Positions 1 through 6,933 of a DNA stretch of 9,001 bases are shown here, piece by piece. The DNA lies in contig JAIRML010000042.1 of NCBI GenBank assembly GCA_031258665.1, positions 1 through 9,001 of the forward strand, read 5' to 3'. This DNA comes from Oscillospiraceae bacterium (GTDB lineage: Bacteria > Bacillota > Clostridia > Oscillospirales > UBA929). The number at the start of each line of letters is the position of its first letter. Positions within the stretch are counted from its first letter, which is position 1. The notes beneath the pieces were generated by a model, which saw only the letters and a list, made by a program, of their open reading frames with translations, did no database searches and was not told where the DNA came from. Both the position numbers and the translations under genes were made by a program.

Positions 1-60
1 TTTTCCCCCCCTATTTTTCCGCGCGCTGACATCTGGTGGCGGGCCGCTTCTCTTGCGGTG

Positions 61-78
61 ACTGCGCAGAGGCGCAGT
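61..78. other. Perfect 7-bp hairpin downstream of the GH2 stop codon
   Basis: ACTGCGC (61-67) and GCGCAGT (72-78) pair perfectly around a 4-base loop, 37 bases past the glycosidase stop codon. It could stop transcription or protect the mRNA end. Neither strand has a proper T run after it (only three T residues on the plus strand), so a classic rho-independent terminator is not supported. The remaining bases 1-115 show nothing recognisable beyond short homopolymer runs. Confidence 0.4.
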
Positions 79-115
79 TTCAGGCCAATGTTTGGCGGCA
101 ATGATCTCCGAAGCC

Positions 116-3100
116 CTACCCCGCCAGTGTGTAGGCGTCGCAGAGGGGCGCGTGGGATGTCGGCGCCAGCGCGAACACCTTCAGTGTATCGCCGGGCGCC
201 AAAGGCGCGTCCAGCGTGTACTCCTTCGCGTAAACCCCAGCGTCGGCGATCTCGATCTCGGTCCGTCTCAGCGCGGCGAGCCGGCCGGCGCTGTCGTAAA
301 CGGCGACGACGAGGTTGGCCGACGCGAGAGTCTGGTTGTCGTTCCCGACGACGAGCGAAGCGGAGACGGTAGTCCCGTCGGCCGTCACGTCACGGATGAT
401 GGTATCGGGGTAATCGGGTAGCTCGTACTCGAAATCGCCGCGGTATTGCAGGGCGATGTCGCCAAGATCCGCCTCGTCCCCGGCCCCGGCGGCGATCGGC
501 AGCAATGTGTAGCTGTAGGACTTGCTGCCCGCCTGGAGCGTGTACTGCGAGAGCGTGGCGGGCCCGCAGGAGGCGCCGCCCGTACCCCTCGACCCGTAGC
601 TGACGCCCAGAACCGTTTCGTCAAGGGGATTGATCTGGTAGATATGGCGCGGACTCCCGAGCGCGCGCCAGGTGTAGTGCAGCGCGTTGGCCTCGAAGAG
701 CTTTTCGCCCGTCGCGGTGATCAGCAGACCGGCGCCGGCATCGTCGGTCACGGCCATCCAGCGGGTGTCCTCGTGCGTGCCCGTGTCCTGTGGGTCGGTG
801 TAATTCCAGTAGTTCTCTGTGACGGTCGTCCGATAACGCCCGACGAACGCGCCTGTCTGTCTGTCGTTGAGGTTCTCGCGCGGGCCGCGCGTCAGCCATT
901 CGATGTTCTCGAACCCCGCCGGCATACGCAGGTCGGCCCCAAAGCGAAGCAGCTGGCTCGTGTCGGACGTGCGCAGCGCCGTGTCCACCCGGATGGCGCC
1001 GTTGAAATAGATGGTGTACGTCATGTCGAGATACGTCGAGGCACTGACCGCGGTCAGGTTGTATGTCACGCCGACAGTCTGAACCCGGCCGTCGTCGGAC
1101 CCGGCCACGGTCACCGACTGCGGCGCGGGCAGGTTTTGATCGACATTGGTCCAGTTGTTGCCGGAGACGTTGTCATTGTTCATGGCCGCGCGCCAGAACT
1201 GCGGGATCGGGCCCTGGGTGAGCAGTGTCCGGCCGTTGGCCGAATACTCGGTGATGATGCCCGTGGACTTGTCAAACGTGACACTGAACGCTTCCCCCGA
1301 AACGGTGACGTGGCCGTCATCCGTGACCGTGAGGGCGCCGGGCACGGCGTCGAGCCTCAGCGCCGCGGCCTTACCCGTCTCGACGGGGATCGCGAACTGT
1401 TCCTCGGCCATGACGTGCCGCGCAGCGTCCGCCCAGTCGGGCACATCTCTGCGGACGGCCTGGACCGTCAGGTGGTATTCGGCCCCCGCCTTCGGCGTCT
1501 CGGGCAGGCTTGACAGATACGGAACTTCCATGGCGACCGTCGGGATGTCCCGTATGATGCCCATCTGCTTGTAAACGGGCATATCCGGGACGTCTTCCAC
1601 CGTGCCGGAGGCGATGACGGCGCCGTCCTCGGTCAGCTGCCACGCGTAATCGTACACATTGGCGTTGAGCCCCATCATCTCATTGCGGATGTTCACGACG
1701 CCGCCGCGAAGGTCGCTGTCGCTGGCCGCGAAATTGACTTCCTGGTAGACTTTCTTCACTTCCTGCATCTCCGGCTCTGGCTCGCGGGTGGCCGTGATGA
1801 TGCCATTGGCACAGAAACTGTTGTCGGTGTTGCCCTCACCCCAGTCGCCGCCGTAGCCCAGGTACATGCCGTTGTCAAAGACATCGTTCATATAGGCACT
1901 GGCAGGGACCTCCTGCAGGTCGCCCCTGGTGTAGTCGGCCCAGAGGATCACACTCGCATCGTCGGCCGGGCACGGGTCGCTCGGTTTGCGGCTGTCCGCG
2001 CCGGCGCCGATCTCCTCCTGCGTGAGCACGCGCGTGAACACCCTGGCCCCCGCGATATACGAGACCGAATTGAAAGAAGTTCCGACCTCCGCGTCGCGCC
2101 CGACGCCGAAGGCGTAGGGGTTCACCGATATGCCGGCGGACGCGCCGATCGTCCTGGCGGCGATCTCTCCGCCGTCGTAGTACAGCCGGAGCGTCGAGCC
2201 GTCGAACGTACCGACGATGTGGTGCATGACGCCGTTGTTGAAGTCGGCCGGGACAGGCACCGAAGCCGAGATCCACTTGTTGGCGTTGTCGCTGCCGTTG
2301 GCGTCGTACACATAAAACTCAAACACCGTCTGGTTGTTGATCGTCCCCGTCTTGATGGAGACCTGGGTGTTTCCTTTGGCCACGAGGACTTTGTTTGTCA
2401 CGATGTCCTGCGGTCTGGCCCAAAGTTCAATGGAGAACGGCTGGCGGCCCGAGATCTTGTCGTTGAAGACCGGGTCGTTGTACAGCACACCCGCGCCCGG
2501 TTTGAGCACCCTGCCGTATTCCTCGTCGGTGTAGAACAGGTTGCTGGTGACGGTCGTCGTCGTCTGGCCGTTGATGTGAAGCGGGCCGGACTCGGGAAGG
2601 TGGTAGCTCGCGGGGACCATCGTCCAGACGGCCTGATCGACATAATCCCAGATGCAGCCGCCCTGCGACAGCGCGTACCCGCGGTAGCTGTCCCAGTACT
2701 CCTTCAGGTTGCCGACCGAGTTGCCCATCGCGTGGGCGTACTCGCACTGGAAATAGGGCAGGCGGACGCCGGCCGTGTTGCCCGCGTTGGTGCCCACGTC
2801 GGCGTACATCCTCGAGTACACATCCACGCGGCTTTCGGCGTTGGCGGCCGTGCCGTAGTTGTCGCCCGCCGTGTGGTTGCGTAGCGTCTCATTGTGCCAC
2901 GGCTTGCCCGGGTCTATCGGGCGGACCGCGGCCACCACGTCGTTCCAGCGTGGGTGCGCGCCCGTCTCATTGCCGACCGAATACATCACAACCGACGGGT
3001 AGTTCTTCACACGGTGGACATTGTTGGCGTTGCGCGCGATGATCGCGTCGGTGAACCTGTCGTTCGTAAACACCGAGTTGCCGGTGGTTGATCTCGCGTC

Positions 3101-6100
3101 GCCGTAGCCGCCGTCGTTGCCGCCATGCCGTTCGACATTGGCCTCGGCGACGACCATGAGGCCGTATTTGTCGGCCAGCCAATACAGGTACGAATCGCTC
3201 GGGTAGTGGGACGTGCGGACCGTGTTGATGTTGTTCCGCTTCATGATCTTGAGGTCGGTCTCGTACTCCGCCGGGCTGACGTAGTGCCCGCCGTAGGGCG
3301 AGGTGTCGTGCCTATTGACGCCCCTGAACATGATCTTCACGCCGTTCAGCCTGACGATGTCGGATGTAATGCCGTCGGCCTGGCGGAAGGTGATCTGACG
3401 GAACCCCAGTTCCTGACTGAGGTATTCGAGCGGCCGCATCGTCGTCTTGTCGTACAGCGTGATGACGAGCGTGTACAGATACGGATCCTCCGGGAACCAC
3501 TTGTGCGGGTTCTGAGCGAGGACCGAGCCGGAGACGGAGACCTCCCCCTGCGCGTCGATGGCGCCCACGTCAAATTTCAGCGATGTCCGCGCCAGGATAT
3601 CCTGCCCGTGGGGGTCGATGACCTTCGCGGCCACGGCCAGGTTGCTCACCGCCGCGCCCGCGTAGTTTTTGACCGTCGTCTTGAGTGTCAGCGTGGCGTC
3701 GGTGTAGGAGCCGTCGAACACCGTATCGACCTTGTAGTCGCGGATATGCGCCGGCGGCGACGCCATGAGGAACACGTCGCGGAAGATGCCGCTCAGGCGG
3801 ATGAAGTCCTGATCTTCCAGCCAGCTGCCGTCTGTCCACCGGAAAACCTTCACGGCGAGCAGGTTGGGGCTGCCGTCGGCCTTCAGGAGGTCGGTGATGT
3901 CGAACTCGCCCGGCGTATGGCTGTCCTCGTGGTAGCCCACTTCCACGCCGTTGACGTACACGTAGTAGGCCGACTCGACGCCTTGGAACGACAGAAATAC
4001 CTTGTAGCCGTCTTCGATCCACGCGGGGTCGACGCTGAAATACCTGCGATAGAAGCCCACGGGGTTGTAGTTGTTGCCGCCGTTCGGGGCCAGTGGTATG
4101 TCGCTGTGGTTGTTCGGCCAGATCTGGTAAAACGTTCCGCGGAAGGTGATGCCGGTCGGCATGGCGGCATTGCTGTAAAAAGGCGCGTCGTAGCCAAACA
4201 TCGGGTCGTAGTACCCGACGTAGGGCACGCCGTCGGCGCCGACGCCCTGCGTCTGCCAGCTGCCCGGCACGGCGATCCGGTTCCATTGGGAGGCGTCGTA
4301 GTCCGGCTTGTAAAAATCGACGATCGGGTGGCCCAAGTTCAGCGGATCCTGCACGGGCGGGTTGGCGATGACAGTGTCCGCCGCCGAGAAATTCGGCGTC
4401 AGCGACGGCACGATGCTGAATGTCCAGTTTGACGTCTCCGGGTCGAGGTCGGCCGGGGCGGTGAGCGCCTGGTAGAACACAGACGCCGTCTTGTCGTACC
4501 CGCGCGAGCCGGCCACGGCCGCTTGCTCGGACTGATACGGCAGCAGGTCGGCGTGGGCCGGCTCGCGGTTCACGTCAAATACCCTGCTGTTTTCAATGGA
4601 ATCCGACGTCTTGCCCGTCCACTCCAAATTGGTAAACGGCTCGCGGGCCCGCGCCGGCAGCGGGACCTTGTCCCACCCGATGTCGCCTGTGATCTCCGGG
4701 AACGCGGAGATGATTCTGTTGTTATACGCCTCCATCTCCCACGAAAGCGCACCGTGTTCGCTGTGGATCTCCATCTTTATCCCGCCCAGCGCCACACCCT
4801 GCGCGTGCGCGATGGCGCCGGCCAGCGCGTCATGCGCTTCCTGCGACACATCGCCCTCCGCCTCGCCGACGTCATGGGCGCCGAGCGCCGCCTCCGCCTC
4901 ACCGATGAGCGTCAGAAGCTCTTCTTGGCTGTAACCGTAAAAGCTGTCGTAGAATTTCGCGGCGGCCGTGTCGATGTCGGTGGCCGACTGGACGGCGTTT
5001 GCGTCCGTCACGGCGGCGGCGATCCGGTTGATCGTGGATTCGGCGGCGGCCTGCGCCGAAAGCGGATACGTCCCTTTGAGGATCCCCTTGGTTTCGGCGC
5101 CCAGCCGGGCGAGCGTGTCGGCCGCGTAAAGCGGCACACGCTCCGCCACTGTTTGGGCGGGTTTCAGGATGCCAAACTCGGCGCAGTTGGCAAAATTGCC
5201 GTTAAAACTGCCGCCGCCGTAGGCCACCGTCACCACGAGCCGCACATATTTTGTCAGAACAGTTTCCGGAAACACGATCGCAGTCTTGTCTCTGCCAAAT
5301 ACCCGGGTGAAATCCACGACTTTGGTAAAATCATCCTCCGCGCCGGTCAGCGAAACCGCGATGTAGCCGGCGGTGGCGTTTCCGTTCTCCCAGCCCGCGC
5401 CGCTGTCGTTGCGCGGCAGGTAGGTGACGCCCTTCACCGGAAGCGTGTCGGAGAGCTCGACGGTGAGCGTGTGCGGGGCGCGGCCGGGGGGATTCGACCA
5501 TTGCGAATGCCAGAAGGATGTCGTGCTGTCGTCGATGGCGTTTGAAGAACTGAAGCCGCTCTCCTGTGAGCTGGCCGCGGCCGAAACCCTGACGCTGCCC
5601 GGGTATGGGATCGGGTTGTCGAAGTAGCCGCTCAGATCGACCGGCTCCACGACATCGAAACGGAAGATGCGCTCATATGTCACACCACTGTAAACCGCGC
5701 TGGCCCTGAGCGCCGCGGCGCCCGTCCCCAGTATGAGACCGCCGCCGGAGACGCGGTCCGGTGCCAGCGACTGCCACGAAACCGCCGTGCCCGCGATGTC
5801 CGCCGGAAGTGTGAGATCGGCCGAAACATTGGTGGGGATGTTCAATCCATAGAACGCGCTCGCGAAGGCCGAGCCCTCCGACTGTACGACACCGACCCGG
5901 TAGACGGTGGCAGCGCCAAGGCTCGTCACTTTCAGTTCGTGAAGACCCTCGCCGAGTACAGGGCTTGTGTAACACAGTTGGTCGGCCTGGAGGCTGTCCG
6001 CGTACTGGCTTGCGACAACGGGCTCGCCGCCGTCTATCGATATTTCTATGCTGCCATAGGTCGGCGCGACGGTGCCGTAAATCGACACCTGTTTGCCATA

Positions 6101-6325
6101 GAACTTGAACGTGTAGCTGGCGCCTTCGTAATCCGTCCAGGCGTCCGCGGCGGTCGAGAGGGTCGTCCAACTCCCGGTGAAGTCAAACTGGTGCAGGCCG
6201 TCCCCCACCGCTGTGTACGGGTAATAGGCCGTCGCGTCAGCCGCGAAAACAGGCGTCAGGCCGGTGGCCCCAAGAACCATGACAACCGCCAAAAGGACGG
6301 CCAACGCTTTGCATCTGTACCTCAT
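116..6325 (-). CDS. Secreted multidomain GH2 beta-galactosidase-like enzyme (2069 aa)
   Basis: Probably a retaining exo-beta-galactosidase working outside the cell. Residues 1-28 form a signal peptide (basic start, hydrophobic core, cleavage near VFA-AD). Approximate domains: unassigned beta-rich module 31-148; atrophied bacterial Ig-like 155-228; F5/8 type C/CBM32-like 240-388; helical linker 390-515; GH2 jelly roll 525-858; Ig-like 860-975; TIM barrel 980-1235 and 1480-1530, split by a LamG-like domain; beta-galactosidase Ig-like domain 1530-1650; C-terminal sandwich 1660-1945; final beta module 1950-2069. Matches to E. coli LacZ: acid/base E1120 in MYSVGNETG (Glu461), nucleophile E1195 in CEYAHAMGN (Glu537), metal ligands E1065 and H1067 (Glu416, His418), R1037, H1040, W1226, F1504 and N1507. 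It is about twice LacZ length (1023 aa). The chosen ATG has a GAGGAG site 8 nt upstream. No LPXTG, SLH or dockerin is seen. It stands alone downstream of its own promoter. Galactose specificity is inferred from family; other beta-glycosides are possible. Confidence 0.95.
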   Translation of the reverse strand: MRYRCKALAVLLAVVMVLGATGLTPVFAADATAYYPYTAVGDGLHQFDFTGSWTTLSTAADAWTDYEGASYTFKFYGKQVSIYGTVAPTYGSIEISIDGGEPVVASQYADSLQADQLCYTSPVLGEGLHELKVTSLGAATVYRVGVVQSEGSAFASAFYGLNIPTNVSADLTLPADIAGTAVSWQSLAPDRVSGGGLILGTGAAALRASAVYSGVTYERIFRFDVVEPVDLSGYFDNPIPYPGSVRVSAAASSQESGFSSSNAIDDSTTSFWHSQWSNPPGRAPHTLTVELSDTLPVKGVTYLPRNDSGAGWENGNATAGYIAVSLTGAEDDFTKVVDFTRVFGRDKTAIVFPETVLTKYVRLVVTVAYGGGSFNGNFANCAEFGILKPAQTVAERVPLYAADTLARLGAETKGILKGTYPLSAQAAAESTINRIAAAVTDANAVQSATDIDTAAAKFYDSFYGYSQEELLTLIGEAEAALGAHDVGEAEGDVSQEAHDALAGAIAHAQGVALGGIKMEIHSEHGALSWEMEAYNNRIISAFPEITGDIGWDKVPLPARAREPFTNLEWTGKTSDSIENSRVFDVNREPAHADLLPYQSEQAAVAGSRGYDKTASVFYQALTAPADLDPETSNWTFSIVPSLTPNFSAADTVIANPPVQDPLNLGHPIVDFYKPDYDASQWNRIAVPGSWQTQGVGADGVPYVGYYDPMFGYDAPFYSNAAMPTGITFRGTFYQIWPNNHSDIPLAPNGGNNYNPVGFYRRYFSVDPAWIEDGYKVFLSFQGVESAYYVYVNGVEVGYHEDSHTPGEFDITDLLKADGSPNLLAVKVFRWTDGSWLEDQDFIRLSGIFRDVFLMASPPAHIRDYKVDTVFDGSYTDATLTLKTTVKNYAGAAVSNLAVAAKVIDPHGQDILARTSLKFDVGAIDAQGEVSVSGSVLAQNPHKWFPEDPYLYTLVITLYDKTTMRPLEYLSQELGFRQITFRQADGITSDIVRLNGVKIMFRGVNRHDTSPYGGHYVSPAEYETDLKIMKRNNINTVRTSHYPSDSYLYWLADKYGLMVVAEANVERHGGNDGGYGDARSTTGNSVFTNDRFTDAIIARNANNVHRVKNYPSVVMYSVGNETGAHPRWNDVVAAVRPIDPGKPWHNETLRNHTAGDNYGTAANAESRVDVYSRMYADVGTNAGNTAGVRLPYFQCEYAHAMGNSVGNLKEYWDSYRGYALSQGGCIWDYVDQAVWTMVPASYHLPESGPLHINGQTTTTVTSNLFYTDEEYGRVLKPGAGVLYNDPVFNDKISGRQPFSIELWARPQDIVTNKVLVAKGNTQVSIKTGTINNQTVFEFYVYDANGSDNANKWISASVPVPADFNNGVMHHIVGTFDGSTLRLYYDGGEIAARTIGASAGISVNPYAFGVGRDAEVGTSFNSVSYIAGARVFTRVLTQEEIGAGADSRKPSDPCPADDASVILWADYTRGDLQEVPASAYMNDVFDNGMYLGYGGDWGEGNTDNSFCANGIITATREPEPEMQEVKKVYQEVNFAASDSDLRGGVVNIRNEMMGLNANVYDYAWQLTEDGAVIASGTVEDVPDMPVYKQMGIIRDIPTVAMEVPYLSSLPETPKAGAEYHLTVQAVRRDVPDWADAARHVMAEEQFAIPVETGKAAALRLDAVPGALTVTDDGHVTVSGEAFSVTFDKSTGIITEYSANGRTLLTQGPIPQFWRAAMNNDNVSGNNWTNVDQNLPAPQSVTVAGSDDGRVQTVGVTYNLTAVSASTYLDMTYTIYFNGAIRVDTALRTSDTSQLLRFGADLRMPAGFENIEWLTRGPRENLNDRQTGAFVGRYRTTVTENYWNYTDPQDTGTHEDTRWMAVTDDAGAGLLITATGEKLFEANALHYTWRALGSPRHIYQINPLDETVLGVSYGSRGTGGASCGPATLSQYTLQAGSKSYSYTLLPIAAGAGDEADLGDIALQYRGDFEYELPDYPDTIIRDVTADGTTVSASLVVGNDNQTLASANLVVAVYDSAGRLAALRRTEIEIADAGVYAKEYTLDAPLAPGDTLKVFALAPTSHAPLCDAYTLAG
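1886..2623 (-). other. LamG-like domain inserted in the GH2 catalytic barrel
   Basis: Residues about 1235-1480 of the glycosidase interrupt the catalytic domain. The LacZ-like segment GGCIWDYVDQ (1222-1231) is followed by about 245 extra residues before the conserved YGGDWGE (1491-1497) and SFCANG (1503-1508). In LacZ the equivalent tryptophan and phenylalanine (Trp568, Phe601) are 33 residues apart; here W1226 and F1504 are 278 apart. The insert carries LamG/concanavalin-like jelly-roll signatures: FSIELWARP (1297-1305), a VLVAKGN strand, HHIVGTFDGSTLRLYYDGG (1368-1386), and ARVFTRVLTQEEI (1427-1439). Such folds often bind carbohydrate, so it may shape substrate access. The binding role is inferred. 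Confidence 0.82.
5162..5608 (-). other. F5/8 type C (CBM32-like) domain region of the GH2 enzyme
   Basis: Residues about 240-388 show a discoidin-like beta sandwich pattern. A strand with SAAASSQESGFSSSNAIDD leads to the typical SFWHSQW motif (270-276), then strands HTLTVELSD and VKGVTYLPR (298-305), and near the end KYVRLVVT (359-366) and the closing AEFGIL (382-387). These are hallmarks of the F5/8 type C family, which includes the galactose- and GlcNAc-binding CBM32 modules. It probably keeps the secreted enzyme close to glycans. The actual ligand cannot be read from the sequence. Confidence 0.8.
6242..6325 (-). other. Signal peptide of the GH2 enzyme
   Basis: Codons 1-28 encode a positively charged start (two Arg and one Lys within the first six residues), a hydrophobic stretch rich in Ala, Leu and Val (about residues 7-20) and a polar end with VFA before AD, a classic signal peptidase I site. 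Cleavage after residue 28 or 29 is the likely outcome. There is no lipobox cysteine, so this is general secretion and not lipoprotein export. Confidence 0.88.
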
Positions 6326-6333
6326 CTTACATT

Positions 6334-6339
6334 CTCCTC
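6334..6339 (-). promoter_or_regulatory. Ribosome binding site of the GH2 gene
   Basis: On the minus strand GAGGAG lies 8 nt before the ATG at 6325, a near-ideal spacing. An earlier ATG between the two is followed at once by TAA, so it cannot be the start. A run of seven A residues lies just upstream. This site fixes the start codon of the glycosidase. Confidence 0.85.
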
Positions 6340-6420
6340 AACATTTTTTTGTAAGACGGCGCACAAAAGGCCCGGACGCGGCCCGCCGCATCCGCGGCGA
6401 ACGGGAACAGGGCGAAGCCG

Positions 6421-6460
6421 TCTGCACACGGTCCCACCGTCGGTCGCCTCCTCTGCACAC
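6421..6460 (-). repeat. Direct repeat of GTGTGCAGA within the leader
   Basis: The 9-base unit, read on the minus strand, occurs at 6452-6460 and again at 6421-6429, with start points 31 bases apart. The first copy lies in the loop of the 7-bp hairpin and the second lies just after the 5-bp hairpin. It could be a binding site for a protein or a pair of alternative pairing partners, but two copies of 9 bases may also be chance or a small duplication. Confidence 0.4.
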
Positions 6461-6595
6461 AAAAGCGACCGCCCCTCTGCCGGACGCATCTCACCGGCGC
6501 GCGAAACCCACTGGGCCACAGCCCCTTCAGCGGTTTCCACGCGGCCTGCTATGCTATACCTTTTCAAAAGTGCGCCATGAACGCTGATAATCTTA

Positions 6596-6624
6596 ATTAT
6601 ATTACGTAAATGCCGCAAAGTCAA
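6596..6624 (-). promoter_or_regulatory. Sigma-A/sigma-70 promoter of the GH2 gene
   Basis: On the minus strand TTGACT (6619-6624, five of six bases of the -35 consensus) is followed by exactly 17 bases and then a perfect TATAAT (6596-6601). Transcription should start near 6589 and run into the glycosidase gene. The surrounding sequence is AT-rich, in contrast to the leader downstream. With such a good core promoter, expression is expected to be strong unless held back by a repressor or by the leader. Confidence 0.82.
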
Positions 6625-6933
6625 GGGGACGTCGTGATATTTTTGTGCATTTCGACCGCACGAGACAGGATGGATTTCCGAAAATGACAATTTTGAAAAC
6701 GTATACCTTTTTAAAAACAGCAGAAAACATCGTTTTCCGTTCACAAAAACAACACGGTCAAAATTTCAATCCCGCCACGGCATAATACACCCGGACATCC
6801 ATTTTTACAAATTTTACCTTATTTGAGCCCTGTCCATATCAAAATTATCATTTTTGATCGCACACGCGCCCCTATTCACCCCTTGCCCTTTCTTGCATCA
6901 CGGATTCAGTTGCAGTTTTTACTTTTCAGCATT
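6625..6933. other. Intergenic region between the SWIM gene and the GH2 promoter
   Basis: This 309-base stretch is AT-rich and holds no convincing gene. Besides the probable terminator at 6713-6739 it has an AT-rich inverted repeat (ATCAAAA at 6838-6844 with TTTTGAT at 6852-6858) without a T run, and a copy of TATACCTTTT at 6702-6711 that recurs at 6555-6564 on the other side of the promoter. Nothing else is recognisable. Confidence 0.6.
6713..6739 (-). terminator. Probable rho-independent terminator after the SWIM gene
   Basis: Read on the minus strand, GAAAAC and GTTTTC form a 6-bp stem around a GAT loop (6723-6737). A G-T wobble and a C-G pair lengthen it to 8 bp. CTG and five T residues follow (6713-6717). 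It lies about 195 bases past the SWIM stop codon and upstream of the glycosidase promoter, a sensible place to separate the two transcripts. The stem is AT-rich and therefore weaker than a typical terminator. Confidence 0.45.

Larger units (their letters stand above)
6326..6589 (-). promoter_or_regulatory. Long structured 5' leader of the GH2 gene
   Basis: The predicted transcript start near 6589 leaves about 264 nt before the start codon. The leader is GC-rich and holds several exact inverted repeats: 6503-6508 with 6532-6537 (enclosing CTG/CAG and GGC/GCC arms), 6441-6447 with 6465-6471 (7 bp, 17-nt loop), 6428-6432 with 6436-6440 (5 bp, 3-nt loop), 6384-6389 with 6394-6399 (6 bp, 4-nt loop), and 6355-6360 with 6417-6422, which encloses the previous one. 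The loop of the 7-bp hairpin contains a GAGGAG. I do not recognise a known riboswitch or T-box. It could be an attenuator, a translational control element, an mRNA stabiliser, or simply GC-rich sequence that pairs by chance. Confidence 0.45.

Noticed and set aside
446..1513. 355-codon open frame on the plus strand
   Set aside because: Antisense to the C-terminal GH2 domains, with low-complexity Arg/Val/Gly-rich product and no ribosome binding site; a shadow of the real gene.
3125..4432. 435-codon open frame on the plus strand opposite the glycosidase gene
   Set aside because: It lies wholly antisense to well-conserved GH2 domains. GC-rich codon use on one strand commonly leaves long open frames on the other, and the product has no recognisable motif and is rich in Arg, Val and His.
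4523..5545. 340-codon open frame on the plus strand
   Set aside because: Antisense to the helical linker, F5/8 C region and start of the GH2 domain; no family resemblance.
6564..6578. Four-residue upstream open frame (ATG GCG CAC TTT TGA) in the leader
   Set aside because: It is only about 11 nt after the predicted transcript start, with no ribosome binding site, so translation is unlikely.
5939..6580. 213-codon open frame on the plus strand across the leader
   Set aside because: It overlaps the signal peptide region and leader in antisense and gives a low-complexity product.
6322..6744. 140-codon open frame on the minus strand just before the glycosidase
   Set aside because: It starts upstream of the promoter, passes through the probable terminator and the hairpin-rich leader, and its product looks like no known protein. 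A real gene here would not fit the strong promoter at 6596-6624.
6838..6858. AT-rich inverted repeat downstream of the SWIM gene as a terminator
   Set aside because: The stem is made almost entirely of A-T pairs and no T run follows on the minus strand; the hairpin at 6713-6739 fits better.
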